Source: Neofusicoccum parvum (taxonomy: Eukaryota; Ascomycota; Dothideomycetes; Botryosphaeriales; Botryosphaeriaceae). From it: DNA of 64,000 nucleotides. The notes under the pieces were generated by a model. That model was not told the origin of the DNA, made no database searches, and saw nothing but the letters and a program-made list of their open reading frames with translations. Shown one piece after another: positions 9,902 through 23,445 of the stretch (positions within the stretch are counted from its first letter, which is position 1; every line of letters starts with the position of its first letter). The translations under genes were made by a program, and so were the position numbers. The DNA lies in contig CP087211.1 of assembly GCA_020912385.1 (NCBI GenBank), positions 744,001-808,000 of the forward strand, read 5' to 3'.

Positions 9902-11097
9902 GATGGTGTTTGGATGAGGCGTGGGTAGGCGCTGGGTTAAATGGCTTGGTGCTGGAGTGGGAGTGGTGACGGCAGCGACGGCGTCTAAGCTCACGATATA
10001 AGGTTCGGGCGCATCATTGTGTGAGGAACGCGGACTTGGTGCTGAGTCGGGGGATTCGCGCCGTGGGTGGGTTTCAGGAGAAGTCACTGGGCTCGTCCAG
10101 GCAGCCAAAGAGCGCGGGGCGCGAGGAGGACGATACGGGCGATTGGCAGGATGGAAGTCAAGCAGCTCGAAGGCCCGGGAAAGTGAAACCAGCCCCACGC
10201 ACGGGCCCCCTGCTTCCAACGCCCCGGCCGGGCAGCTTCCGGCGGCACCTGCAGCCTCTGCGGGCGGCCTTCGTCGCGTGGCGCCTGGACGGCGGCTTAT
10301 GCCTATGCCTATGCGCGAGGGAGATTGGCGAGCCCGGCTTCATGCCGCAGAAACGCTGCGCTGTTGTTTTCGCCGCGCCGGGTCAGCGCTGCAGGTGCGA
10401 CCCTGGTGCGAAGGGCCGGGCGGGCAGCTGGCCTGGCACCGATGCCGACAGAGCCACACCTGGCCGCTGACACATCGGGGTGCTGATTAGATCGCCGTTC
10501 CGTGCCTGGTGCTGCTGTGGCTGGCGCTCCCGCTCCCCACAAGGCAGCATGCGGCCAGACCGCCGCCATTCGCCTGCTTAGCGCCCTTCGGAGATTTACC
10601 GAGCCTGACACCTCTCTTATCCGCCGTGACTAATCCCTGGCGCAGCGCCCTCCCTCCGACAGATGGAAAAATACCTGCACCTGCAGCAAACGCGGGCGTC
10701 TCCAGGAATGCAAATCCGCCCAAACATGACGTGTCTGGCGGGCTGCTCGGATTTCTGTTTGCCCCGGCCATTCCCTCAGCGCCGCGCGCCAGTACCGCGG
10801 CTTTATGCGCCCCAAGGCGGTGTCGTGGGCGGCGTAACTTACAATACGCCGGTAACAGCGCACGACTCAGCCCTGTAAATTCTGCCAGGACCGGCGCGCA
10901 ACCGCTCCTCCGGCGTCGCGCCCTACCGCTGACCGCCCGCCCAAATTATTCCACTCAGCTCGGCGGGCCGACAAGCTTGACTCACTGCTTTTTCTTTCGC
11001 CCGCTCCACCATCCACCCCCTCTTATAGCCTCCAGTCGCCACCGCAGTCCAATACTGCTCCTCTGCACCCCGAGACCCTGCGCACACATCGACCACC
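9902..11097. promoter_or_regulatory. Shared upstream region of the DCxKC protein and DAHP synthase genes
   Basis: About 1.2 kb between divergent starts, GC-rich, with no convincing coding frame. CT-rich tracts precede the ATG at 11098. It contains a TGACTCA element near the DAHP synthase side, listed separately, and a half-matching CGACTCA near 10863. Confidence 0.5.
10978..10984. promoter_or_regulatory. TGACTCA element, CPC1/Gcn4-type site
   Basis: A perfect palindromic TGACTCA lies 114 bases upstream of the DAHP synthase start codon. This is the binding site of the bZIP activator of general amino-acid control (Gcn4 in yeast, CPC1/CpcA in filamentous fungi), which induces aromatic amino-acid synthesis genes. 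Its place and the target gene fit. Binding is inferred, not shown. Confidence 0.6.
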
Positions 11098-12339
<1,242 letters not shown>

Positions 12340-15300
12340 AGCGGGAATGCGGAATGTGGATTCGGTTTTTGAAACTGGCTCGGAGTCAAATGGGGAAAAG
12401 TTTTCTTTGATGCTGACGATTGCTCCAAAAGTGGCGATTTTTTCTCTCAATTCTCTATACTTCGCATCTAGGGTTTCGGCTGGCGATAGAACGGGTAAAG
12501 CTTTTGCATGCACACGCAGAGCCTGGTTCAACAAGCCCATTCGGATCGATGTCACGTTGAAATGTCACGCGGAATACCTGTTCAACTCTAAGCACTAATT
12601 GACAATAAATATGATAGCAAATCCTGCCAAGCGGACCGATAGGGATGCACCTACTTCCTCCTAGTTTCCTTATGCAATTTGTCGTTTTCTATTAGCGAAA
12701 CCTTGTTATCTAATCCACTAACGAAGGCGGCCATCGTGACGATGTATTTCAAATAGAAGCACCGCGCAACGTCCGACACCTGCCGTAACGTCTCCAGGAC
12801 TCTCATCGCACGCGGCCTTTCTCGGCGCCAATTACTCCATGTCAACGGCGCAGCCCAAGGACATGCCACAATCGGTCGACACTCTAAAAGTGTATTCAAT
12901 ATGGTTCCACGGAGCCGCACATTCGAACGGGTCGCGACCAAAACAACCCACCAAGGGAGCGGTAACGCCCGCGTCCAGAGACGGCAGTCGTATCACGTTC
13001 ATGGCGACCGACCGCATCTGGACAACGACGAAGCGGAGAAAAGAAGAGGTCTAGACGGGCGAGGGGGAGAAAAACGCCACAGCTGTGCCGTGCCGCGTCG
13101 GTCGGGCCAGGCACTCACAGGCATCAAGGAAGTTCCTGACCGACAGGGCACGGCACCCTTACGCAGCTGAGGCCCCCTTTCCTGCAGGTCATATCGGTAT
13201 ATATTCGAGATGGCCCTGCCCCGCGCTCCCCACCCCACGGCGGCGGCGGCGACTGCGCGCCTTGCGGCCCCACACGACAATATATGTATATCGACACCCC
13301 CCAGTCGCCCGCTCCCCTTTCGGCAAAGAGGGTCCGCGGCGCGAGTAAGGCTGGCCGTCCGTTTCGGGAAGGCTGGGCGCTCTGGGCACTCTATGGGGAA
13401 CCCTCGCCGGCCGTTTCACACCCCAATCGAGAGCGCCCTCGTCGCTGGTATAGAGGGCCGTTGTGGTTGGGAACGGGGCGTGCGCGCAGCCGGCTATGCC
13501 GCATAGGGTGTCCAGCGCGACAAGGTTTGCGGATGCTTGCCCAACCTTCACGGCGAGAGCGGTCGTCGGGAGGCGTGGAGGGCTGTCGGCAGCGATGCGG
13601 TGGCTGTTCCTGCATCCGACCCGGACGGGCGACGCGGAGGAGGAGTAAACTCCGCTCTAGTGCTTTGTGTAGATGTGCTCCGCGCGTCGGGACTTCCGAG
13701 ATGGGCTATAGCAGGTGCCGACGGGGGCGATTAAGACGTGGGATGCATTAGCGGGCGGCGGCGCTGCGTCTGCGGTCAGCGTCGCCTTCGCTCTCCACGC
13801 GAGGCTGAGGCGCGAGAGGGAGCGCATGCAGGCGTCGCAAGGCCGTGCTTCGACACACTACGTAGTAGTAATCATTGCGCGAGAAACGCCCGGGCCACCT
13901 CTTCTTTTTATTTTCAGCAGAGATCTCAAACCCGAGGCGCGGTGGACCCACAACTCCTTCCTTTTCGCTCCTGTGCGCGACCGTTGCGGACGGAGGTGGT
14001 AGGGGCCAGGCGACGGAGCCTGCGCCTGTCGCCCGCGTCTGACCTTGATTTTCACATGCCAGGCCCGTCTCAAGGCAGTCGACGACATTCTTGAATACGA
14101 AGCGGCGCGGCAATGTGTGCTGCGGTGCCACTGCGCGCTGCAACACCAAACCTTCCTTCCTGCCTGCCGCGCAAGCGAGCGAATATGGAATCGGGGTCGT
14201 GGGTATATGGCTCGCTTGTTTTGCTTATATCCGCCTTGCATGATTTTGTTCTACGCCTCCGTGTGGAGCCGCAGCTGTCTCGTGCCCTCGCTCTGCCCTC
14301 GCTCCTGCTCGTTCGGAGCCGTATTCGCCCCGGAGCTGATACACTGCTCCATAATTCCCGCGTCGTTTGATGAGCGTGGTGATCGCTTGCTTCGATCCGC
14401 CGCGATGTTCCATTCATGCGGCGGAGCTGCAGATCAGGTATTCCGACTATCCGTCCTTGGCCCCTCTTCGAGAACTTGGCTCGTGGCGAATTAATGTGGT
14501 CCCGTTCCGTCGCTTTCTGCGCACCTGCTGTGCCAACCTCCCCCAGTTCAACATCCTCGTTTGCTTATTGTTGGGATTAGAAGCGAGTTCCCCCGTCTCT
14601 GTGCTTACCGACGCGCCTCGCTTCCTTCGACCCACGATCCGGTCTCTTCGATTCTGCGTTCCGTTTATGTCCAGCAATAGCTGCTGAGCATATAAGCCTG
14701 ACATGCATACAAATCGGCAGGCTCGGTATATTGTACGACGGGCGGTTGTTGTGTCCAAATATTGAACAGCCTGCCTATCAGTCAGCGCGTAGATGAGGGA
14801 GTTTCATCGCGTTATGGCCATACCCACATGCGTACAAATGCTGTAATTAGTTACCGTTTATCAGAGACGCTGCTCTGGTGATTAGCATAAGCCGCGGCGA
14901 CGAGGGCTCATGCAGGAGAATCTCGCGTGCCTGACGCCCATGTCACGGTGGCTCGGCTCCCCAGGCTACGCCGCAACATGTGCGAAGATGGCCGCACACA
15001 CAATACTTTATTTCTCCTTCGGTGGTGATTATCACACATGCTATTGTTGAATGATTACAGCTGCTATAAAACAGCCCGTGTGTTGCATACAGGACTCTGT
15101 TGTGTTTAGAGGCCTACGTGAGAAGTGCTTGTAGCCATCAAACCCGTGACTCTGGCGGATTCGATCGGAGCTTGATGGTTAAATCAGCTCTGTTCCTTGT
15201 ACATACAAGGGTAAACACCACATCTCAGCCTCCACTCTCATACCCCTCTCATCTCACCACCTCCGCTCCTCTCCCCAACTCTGTCAGTCTCTCCATAACA

Positions 15301-15858
15301 TCTCTCTAAATCAGTGGTAGCAATCTCATCTATCGCTTCCATTTCTCATCATGAGATCTCGATTCTGTTCTTGAACAGCTGTGGGCTTGGCTATCAGCAT
15401 GATCGTCACTTCAGCTTTCTCAATGCTGCAGAACATTCATCCGTGAGGTTTCTTGACTTCGAATGGAGTGATGTTTGCTCGGTATGATTCCTTCGAGTTC
15501 TGTCGAATTCCTACAAAATATTTTCTACTCTCCTTCTCCATGCACTCTCGGTCCTGGAGATTGGTTCCTTCAGCAATTCAGCAGGACGACAGAAGCGAAG
15601 GAAATTCAACTGAAGTTGTTATGAATACTTACGACGTCCAGTTCCGGGTAGATATCGGGTAGCACAAAGGCCTGCGTTGTAGCATACCAGAGTCTGAGAT
15701 TTGATTGGCAGGTCTCGTTCGGCCTTCACTCCATCGGATATGTTTAATTTGACCACTGGCTACGAATTTCCATGTGGAAATCACAATGCGTAATTCTACC
15801 ATTAGGAAACACATCTTGTCCAATCTATCATCAATCGCAATCATGAAACCTCCCATCT
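12340..15858. other. 3.5-kb gene-poor gap between convergent genes
   Basis: Both flanking genes end here, so the gap should need little promoter DNA, yet it is the longest space in the window. The left part (to about 14.2 kb) is GC-rich; the right part is more AT-rich, with a CT-rich stretch near 15220-15300 like a fungal promoter leader followed by ATG at 15351, which hits a stop after seven codons. Open frames up to 155 codons occur but lack recognisable motifs and credible splice chains. No tRNA B-box, terminal repeat or transposase relic was found. A long noncoding RNA or a rapidly evolving gene could be hidden here. Confidence 0.45.
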
Positions 15859-18456
15859 TCACTCCTCTTTCCCAGCCGCCTCCACGTGCACCGTCTGCAC
15901 CGCCTGCGCCGCATCCTCCCTCCTCTTCGCATTCCTCACCGCCGCCCTGACCGCCGCCGGCACATCGATATGGAAGAACGGCCTATTGACCCCATACAGC
16001 GTCGCCAGCCTCTTCCCCTCCCCACGCCCCTCCGCCCCCTTCTCCTCATCCCCACCTGGCCCCTCATTCCGCACCTCCTCCAGCGACGACCCCTCCACCT
16101 CCGCCACCGCAAACACCCCCGGCCGCTCCACCCCCTCCTCCCCCTTCCTCGGATACCCGAACCCAGCCGCCGCCAACGCCCTCTTCGTCCAGCGCCTGCC
16201 CACACCCGCAAAATGCCACTCGACGCCGCCGTCCCCGCCGTACCGGTCCAGCTGGCCGCGCACGTCGACCAGGCCCTGCACGCCGGTGACGTCGACCAGC
16301 CCGACGGCCGCGCAGTCCAGCACCACCGCGCGCAGCACCGGCCGCGGGTCGGCCGCCAGGTCGACCGCCGCCGCGCCCCGCCGCGGCCCCGGGTCGTTCC
16401 ACGGCCGGTCGCCCAGCCGCGCGTAGTGCGTCAGCTGCGCCGGGCGCGTCAGCGCGAAGGCGGCGGTGGTCAGACCGTCCAGGTAGGCGGCTTGGTTCGC
16501 GTAGGTGAGGTTGTCGGTGAGCCGGTAGATGAGGATGCCGGGGTGCGGCATGGGGGTGAGCGGGGCGGTGGGGTTGGAGCCGTCGGGGTGGTTGAGGGGG
16601 AGGTAGGCGTCGGTTGTGGTGGTGGGTTGGATGGGTGGGGAGGAGGGGGTGGGCGTGGAGGAGGAGCTGGGGCGGGTGATGGAGGAGGTGGAGGAGGCGG
16701 ATGGGGGGGTTTGGTGGCGTTGGGCGAGCTCGGCATCCGTGAGGTAGTGCACGCGGATGCGGCCGAGGACGAGGCCTTTGGCGCGGGCGTGGCGGAAGAG
16801 GAGGACGGCGGCGCTGGCGGCGATGGCGGTGTAGATGCCGTTTTCGATGTTGGTGAAGACGGTGACGAGGACGCCGGCGAAGAAGATGATGACTTCGAGA
16901 GGGGAGATCTGGTAGAAGCGGTAGACGACGTCCGGGGGTGTGATCAGATCACCGACGGCGTGGATGATGAGCCCAGAGAGACTGGCCATGGGGATGTAAA
17001 AGAACACTGAAGTTAAGGCGTACAGGGCCAGGAGCACGAGGACAGCGGTGAAGATACCGGCAAGGGGAGTGCGGACACCGGCTTTTGACTTGATGGCGGT
17101 ACGCGAAAAAGAACCGGTAGCGGGATATCCACCAAGGAAGGGCCCGAAGACGTTGGTAAAGCCAAGGGCAACAAGTTCCTGCGAAGGGTCGATCGTGTAG
17201 TTGTTGATCCTGCCGAATGACTTCGAGATGGCGATATGTTCAATAAGGAGAACGATAATGGCAGCAGGAAGCTCGCTGGAGAATGCGCGGATAAGTCTTG
17301 TGTCAATATGCGGTGCGCCTGCATGCTGGAAGCCTGGGTCTGGTTAGTGTGTGATCTGTGGCGACCAAAAGACAGCGCTTACCTCGAGGGACAGTGCCAA
17401 GGATCTTGAACTTCGCTTCCTTTGCATTGGAGATGCCCCTGTTTGAAAGCCAGCTAATCATCGTGTAAAGCAGGATGATAAAGGCCATCCTCAAGGTAGA
17501 GAGAAAGAACCACATCTTCTTCCGGTGCGGTTGCCTCTCAGACATGGTGTTGCAGATCCAGCGGAAGAAGTACAAGGCAAACAAGGCGCTCAGACCGAGA
17601 GCGGCGTCGACTTTAGTCTTCCCAAGAGCCTTAAGCGTGTTGATGAGTACCTTGTAGGTGGCCTCGCGGGTATTGATGCCAGAGATGCCCATCATGGCCG
17701 GAACCTGGCCAACGGCAATACTAAAGGCAGCGCCTGTCATGAACGATGTGATAGCGACAAGAGGAATAAACTCGACAATCCAGCCCGCACGGATAAGACC
17801 AATGAAGAGGAGAATAGCACCTGAAATAAGCGACAGGCCGCGGGCTACCTGCTCGGCGGGAATGTCGGGGTGCTTGTCCTGGACTTTGATGACAATGTTG
17901 CCGACGATGGTTGACATGACCGCAACAGTCTGCAATGAGCTGTTAGACTGTCACGGTAATTGATATATGCTGAGAAACTTACGCCGATGGTGATATCTTT
18001 GGAAGTAGCAAAGGCCCAGTACAGTAAGAAACCGACAAAGGAAGTGTACAAGCCGTACTCAGGTGTCAGCTTGGCGAGCAACGCGTATGCCATGCCCTGC
18101 GGGACAACGACGAATCCGACAGTCACGCCTGGGAAGGTCAGGCCAGGTCAGATTTGTCGTGAGCAATTTGAGTCTGAAGACTTACCGGCAATGATGTCTC
18201 CAATCAGCCATTGCAGGTTGTAGTGGAAAATCCAGTTCCAGAACGGGAAAAGGGTTTTGATGTAGCGAGCGGCCCCAGCGCGGGTCGGCGTGAACTGCAG
18301 CAGAAACTCCTTCGCGGTCGGCTCCTCCTCGAAGTACGGCTCGACATCGCTGGGCACGGACGCGTACTCGTGCCTGTCCGGCTCTTGTCGGTAGTCGACG
18401 TTGATACCAAGCGGCTTGGCCAAGATGCGGCCAAAGTCCTTGCCGCGAGAAGCCAT
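15859..18456 (-). CDS. SulP-family sulfate permease with STAS domain
   Basis: Four exons, 18186-18456, 17983-18128, 17383-17929 and 15859-17333, with introns of 57, 53 and 49 nt, give 812 residues. That is close to fungal Sul1/Sul2/SutB permeases, which import sulfate across the plasma membrane with protons. The N-terminal 60 residues are hydrophilic. The membrane part starts at FPFWNWIFHYNLQWLIGDII and contains VPQGMAYALLA, the SulP signature region, then LGFTNVFGPFLGGYPATGSF. About 14 hydrophobic segments run to residue 510. A Ser/Thr/Pro-rich linker (about 528-583) joins them to a cytosolic STAS domain (about 586-760) with VVLDCAAVGLVDVTGVQGL. The tail is long and low-complexity. The start at 18456 is the first ATG consistent with the N-terminal PSDVEPYFEEEPTAKEFL block. 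The exact anion among sulfate-like ions is inferred from family. Confidence 0.92.
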
Positions 18457-19745
18457 GCTGGGAGAGTGAATCAATGGTACAAAGGCACCCTGGAAATCTG
18501 CTCAAGGCACCCAGTCCATCTTTAAAGGGCTCTCAGCCTCAAGCAAACAGCTTCCATGCAATATCGAACCATGGCGGAAAAATGACGGCGCGCCCAGCTT
18601 CTCGGTATTCTTGGTGGTTCGGTCTGGGCCGAGCGCCGTAGGGCAGTCGGCCGCAGGATGGTGGACAGATATTGGGCGACGAACAACAAAAGCATAAGCG
18701 GGCTGGTGTGCGCAATACTCAGGTGAAATGTCGTCAGACGTTAGCCCGGTGCCAATGTTCTTGTGCTGTCCGCTTGTCCGCAACTGTCCGGCTTGGTTGG
18801 CTTGGATGCCAAGGGGCGCCCCGAACATCGCTTCCTCCCAGCCTTGGCGGCGGAAGCATGACAGAATTTGTGCTCTACGCCTTGAGGTTTCTCGAGCGAT
18901 ACAGTGTCCCAGTATGTAGCTTTAGCCAATCGGCTGTGCGGTCTCAATGACAATAGGGTCTCAACCTCTCCGCAGCCGTGCTGTACCAGCCACGACGCAA
19001 TGCTAGACCATCTAGACTCTGAAGCCTAAGCCACTTTCTGCCCTTTCTCGCAACAGTGGAACAAAGCGCTGCCGCTGAAGTATCCCGAACCTTTAGAGAT
19101 ATGGTCGGCCTCGCCACCATTCTTCAACTCCGCGGAGATGGGAGAGCAGCAGGAGCATTGATCCATGAGGAACAACATCGACAGTTCAGGGCATTGTCCT
19201 AGCAATGGCAATATATTGTCCTCGGAGCGGCTTTCACTGCAATGAATTATTGCTAACATTGCGCGAGCTGCGAGACACATTGCGAATTGCAATTCAGCAT
19301 CACGATTTCTTCCACATCGTCTGTGCCACTTGCGCCTATCTCTCAGCAATTTCTTGGTGCTTCTAACCGAGCAGCTCCGTCGCCATTCCTTCAAACAACT
19401 AAGAGCGGGGCAGCCCCAAGTTGATGCCATTGCATTGGCGTTGATGCGACCGTCGATGTCGTCTTTGAGCGCACGCGTCTCCGGTGGAAGGACAGGCTTC
19501 GAGTAGGGACAGGTAGAGTTCACACTAGCCTTGTGGGGTAAGAAAGTTGTCAAATCTTCTCAGGTCTGCACCGTTGCTTTTTCGCTTTTATTTGAAGGCG
19601 CTACAAAGAACCAGCTCCAGACTCTGCGGCGTTAGATCTGGATTCCTGGGCAGGGCACCTTCGTCTTCGCACCCAGCCGAAAACTGGTCACGTGTCCATT
19701 CTCATAGCCTTGAGGTACCGTTGGGCTTAGTGCGAGTGCCATATT
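18457..19745. other. Upstream region of the sulfate permease, no confident gene
   Basis: About 1.3 kb. The first few hundred bases should hold the permease promoter. A 175-codon open frame at 19026-19553 on the minus strand is cysteine-rich and matches no family I recognise. I did not accept it as a gene. Confidence 0.4.
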
Positions 19746-20307
19746 TCACTTGGGATGGCATTCCACCCTGTAATAACCGTTGATTGCCCGAAGGAAGCGC
19801 CCATCGGCGGTTTCAATGATGGCGAAGTTGGCTGCAAGAGCTGGAGACCAGAACCGGTTTCGGGCGGGTCGTGTTCGGATTCAGGCCCGGCGTGGTCGCT
19901 TTCCGACGCTTGATACCGTTCCTGCAGGGACTGTCGGTGTTCTAGTGGAGGGTAGCTTCAGCGCGGTGGCCACTTCGGCCGGTCGTTTGGTAGCATCGAA
20001 GAGGAGGCTAAGAGCTTGCTACGGAGAAAGATTGCTTGGTGAGTGATGCGAAGGGCTGGCGGTGATACAGGTAATTCTTGATGCCTTGTGGCGTCTTGGG
20101 AGGCTGAGGAGAAGATTCGTGAGAGAAAGAGCGGCGAAGGCTTGACTCCGCTTGGGAGCACACAAGTCACGTACCCGGCGAGCTGAAGACCCGTGCCAAC
20201 AACAACACATTGAAGTCAAACGTATACTCTCCTGCAAAAGATGTTTCAATGGCATCTATGAGCCGCTGATGGAGCTTCGAGATTACACGGATTTCCAGTC
20301 TCGACAT
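19746..20307 (-). pseudogene. Possible multi-exon hypothetical gene or relic, structure unresolved
   Basis: The minus strand reads like protein in pieces. An ATG at 20307 opens 44 codons (MSRLEIRVISKLHQRLIDAI and on) to a good GTACGT donor at 20174. A later piece ends in ALAANFAIIETADGRFLRAI plus about ten residues before a stop at 19746-19748. Between them, the frame that continues from exon 1 after a 71-nt intron meets a TGA near 19958, and no splice chain I tried joined all pieces cleanly. It may be a gene with an intron I could not place, or a decayed one. No family is recognised. It is divergent from the HET gene, about 210 bases apart. Confidence 0.33.
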
Positions 20308-20519
20308 GGCTTTTTCTTGTCTGTCCCACAGGGGTTTAAGGATGCAAATTATCCAGCTGATTCACAGCGCACTTGAGTGGCCTGGCCCCCACTAGGCGAC
20401 GTAAGCCACAACGGCCCACTCTTTAGGCACCAGCAGATATCTGGGAAATATCTATCGGTCAGAAAAACTGCGTCTTGTTGAGCGTACAGGATCCCCGCCT
20501 TGAGAAGGCTTCGTCAGTA

Positions 20520-22520
20520 ATGGCTTTCTGCGAATTCTGCTCCAGAGTCACCGGCGATGCCTTATTGCAGAGTACGGAGGTGCCATTACGCCTCGGTAGT
20601 ATCGGCCATCATTTTGACACAAAATGTGACTTCTGCGCTTTTCTCAGACAATTGACATCGCTAGCCTTTGACAAGGCTTTCGGTCGATCCGGCCACATAT
20701 ACCTTCAATTGCTTCGAGACCAAGTTGCGACGGTCAACGTACTGTTGAGAGACCAAAACTACACTGGGTTAGCCTCAGAAGAGAAACACAGTGTGCCGTT
20801 ACTGAATGTTTGTTTCGAAGGTGGTACGTAAAGCAATATATTCTTAATTTAGTTTTTTTTTTTTGCTGACTGATATAAAGGGCGAGAAGACATTGCGGAG
20901 AAATTCGGTCTGGATAGCAAAGAGGCATGGAAATTTCGAGTGCCATCCACATCTGCCAGTTCAACCACCGCTTTCGAATTTCTCCATCAGCGGCTCACTG
21001 AGTGCGTAAACGACCATGAAGGTTGTCAGAGAAATGTATATGGAGAGTCCACAAGGCCAACTCCAAAACCTTTGCTTCCCACAAGGGCTATTGACGTCGG
21101 CCCACCCGACGGCTCTGTCTCACCAAAGCTCGTGGTACAGCAGGCAGAGCGCCAGAGAGGTCACTACACTACCTTAAGCCATTGTTGGGGACCTCCAGAG
21201 AAACGGCCAATCATGACAACATCACTCAATCTCGCAAAATACATGGAAGAAATTCCGCTGGACAGTATGCCAAAGACCTTCTGCGATGCGGTTGCGATCA
21301 CTCGAAATCTTGGAATACGCTTTCTCTGGATTGACTCCCTCTGCATTCTCCAAGACGAAGACACCATCGATGACTGGAAAAACGAGGCTTCGCAGATGGG
21401 ATCGATCTATGAGCAGTCTTACCTGACGATCGCCGCCAGTGCAGCCTCTGACGGAACCTGCGGATGCTTTATCCCTAGATCTCCCCACAAGTACTCAGTG
21501 GAGATACCGATGTCTTCAAGGAATAGTTCTTCCTCTGGTTCACAGGGAATATCTCTAAGGCTTTCAAGTCATAGCCTTTTCAGGGAGAGCTTTCAGGGCC
21601 CACTTCAAGAGCGTGCATGGATTACCCAGGAATGGGCACTCTCCAGGAGAGTAGTCTTCTACACGAAGGAGCTATTAGTCTGGATGTGCGATTCCGCATT
21701 CGTTACGGAGGAGGGGCTTCCAGCCACCATGGATGGTATCCGCGGCTTCAACGACAGCTTTTACAAAGCCGACCTCGCACCACTTCCACGGGCGAACCGT
21801 ATGTACCATCAATGGCATGAGATCATCGGTCTCTATAGCGGCCGGCAGCTCACCTATGTGACTGATAAGCTCTACGCCATTCAAGGCCTCATCAGTACGA
21901 TTGAACGCAATGTTCCAGACGACAAATGCATTTTCGGCATATGGTCTTCCAGGCTCGTGGAAGGCCTGCTATGGAATCGAGCCGAAAAGAGTCTTAGCCG
22001 TCCGAAAGAGCTTTCCCGGATGGGTATACCGACCTGGTCTTGGGCCTCCACGATGGGGCAAGTTGAGTTCCAGCTCGCCCACAACCCGGGGCCTCCTGGT
22101 GTTTGCTCATTTCTAGATGACGGGTCCTCGGGAAGGCTAAGCGTAAGAGCTCCCTGCAAAAAGATCCTCTCGGGAAAGTGCATTGACCAGAATGATGGGT
22201 TGTGGTCGTTGACCTTTCACAATAGCCATGTTGAAACGGTGAAAGTGGAATTTTGGTTTGACCTTGGTGAGACACAGGGGTTTGGAAGCGGTGGGTCAGA
22301 AAATACACCAGACGGGCCTCTTTATGCTGTCCCATTGGACAAGGATGAGTTCTCGTATCACTTTCTGATCTTGAACTCAGTCAGCACTGAGGAAGACCTG
22401 TTTCAACGTGTGGGAATGGGGGCAATGCAACTTGGACCATGCTATGAAGGACCCATCTTCATTCATGATCAAGAGGACATATTTGATGGCGAAAAAGAGC
22501 AAGAAATATGTGTTGTTTAA
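20520..22520 (+). CDS. HET-domain (heterokaryon incompatibility) protein
   Basis: Two exons, 20520-20823 and 20881-22520, give 647 residues. The 57-nt intron carries a run of 12-13 T before the branch site. The HET domain spans about 197-350: YTTLSHCWG (block 1), KTFCDAVAITRNLGIRFLWI with DSLCILQD (block 2), and YLTIAASAASDGTCGCF (block 3). HET domains mediate regulated cell death when unlike hyphae fuse and may act downstream of NLR receptors. The N-terminal 100 residues hold a CEFC...CDFC pair, common in fungal HET proteins, possibly metal-binding. A second WSWAS-type motif follows at PTWSWASTMG. No NACHT or repeat domain is attached. The start is the first ATG in frame. Which allele, partner or trigger it recognises cannot be read from the sequence. 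Confidence 0.9.
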
Positions 22521-22545
22521 AGTATAGTGCCATATTTACGGAGAA

Positions 22546-22818
22546 ATGTACAAACATGAGTTTACATATAGGGATCTATCTATGGTTTTCGGCTTCCTGG
22601 TAATTCCGAAAAGATATACAAAGGGAATGAGGTCATCTGGCTGTAACACCAAGCTGGCCGGAGCGAGAGCGCCTGCTTGTGTTATTCGAATCCGTCTTCA
22701 TGCGGAGTTTGATGTTTTAGGGGAGATGAACGCGGTTGGGGGAGGGATTGAGCGGCTGGAGGGGTGGAGGAATGAGAAGGTGGTGGGGTTTTACTCGGAT
22801 GAATGGCTGAGGAAGTAG
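22546..22818 (+). pseudogene. Short open frame after the HET gene, possible gene fragment
   Basis: Ninety codons start 25 bases after the HET stop. The second half (RIRLHAEFDVLGEMNAVGGG, then WRNEKVVGFYSDEWLRK before the stop) looks like the end of a real protein, but there is no credible 5' part. It could be a fragment left by rearrangement, or chance. I recognise no family. Confidence 0.25.
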
Positions 22819-23445
22819 GATTTCACTGAGTTGGCCATAATTGAGAGAATGCACGCAGATTGGACTTGCAGGATTCTTCTAATATTTAATGAGCTCTACT
22901 ACAAAAATGCCAACGAGAAATGAAGGGTGTTCTGTGCTCTCCTGGGTGCGGCTGAGAAGCTGTCCTGTTCAGCCTTGCTCACTCACCTCCGGTGCTTCGA
23001 CACTCATTACGATAGGGCCGATAATGGAGCTCTGAGGCTGCTAAACACGTAGTGGCACTGCGATTAGGTAGATTGTCAGCCTCATCGATGCGTTGGCAAA
23101 TGCCTTAGGCGATCTCCGCCGCGTCGATGACGCAGGCGGTGAGACGATAAGTGAACTGCAGATCAGACAAGACGGCCATGCAGAGCCAACAAACATGTGC
23201 CAAGGTCAAGGCACAGCGATTTGTTGTCACGGCTTGCAGAGACGGCTTTGCCCTATTTTGATTTGAGTGAGGTGTTGGAAGACAACAAGAGATGTTTTAG
23301 GCATACCCACAGAGGCGTGCCCTTCATCAGAGGTGTGGTATCTACATGCAAAGATTACAGAATGCGTTCTTGAAGTTACATGGGTCATTATATCTATATT
23401 GCCTCCACGCAGCCGGGGTCCTCACATCCTCCCGTGTTCCATAGC
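22819..23445. other. Intergenic, no gene seen
   Basis: About 630 bases between the fragment above and the stop of the convergent kinase gene. Open frames are short and lack motifs. Confidence 0.45.

Noticed and set aside
13284..13751. 155-codon open frame in the gene-poor gap
   Set aside because: Arg/Gly/Pro-rich in a GC-rich stretch, overlapped by equally long frames in other phases, with no motif.
15886..17010. 374-codon plus-strand open frame opposite the SulP gene
   Set aside because: Shadow of the STAS and linker region, with runs of Pro/Arg then Gly/Val and no recognisable fold.
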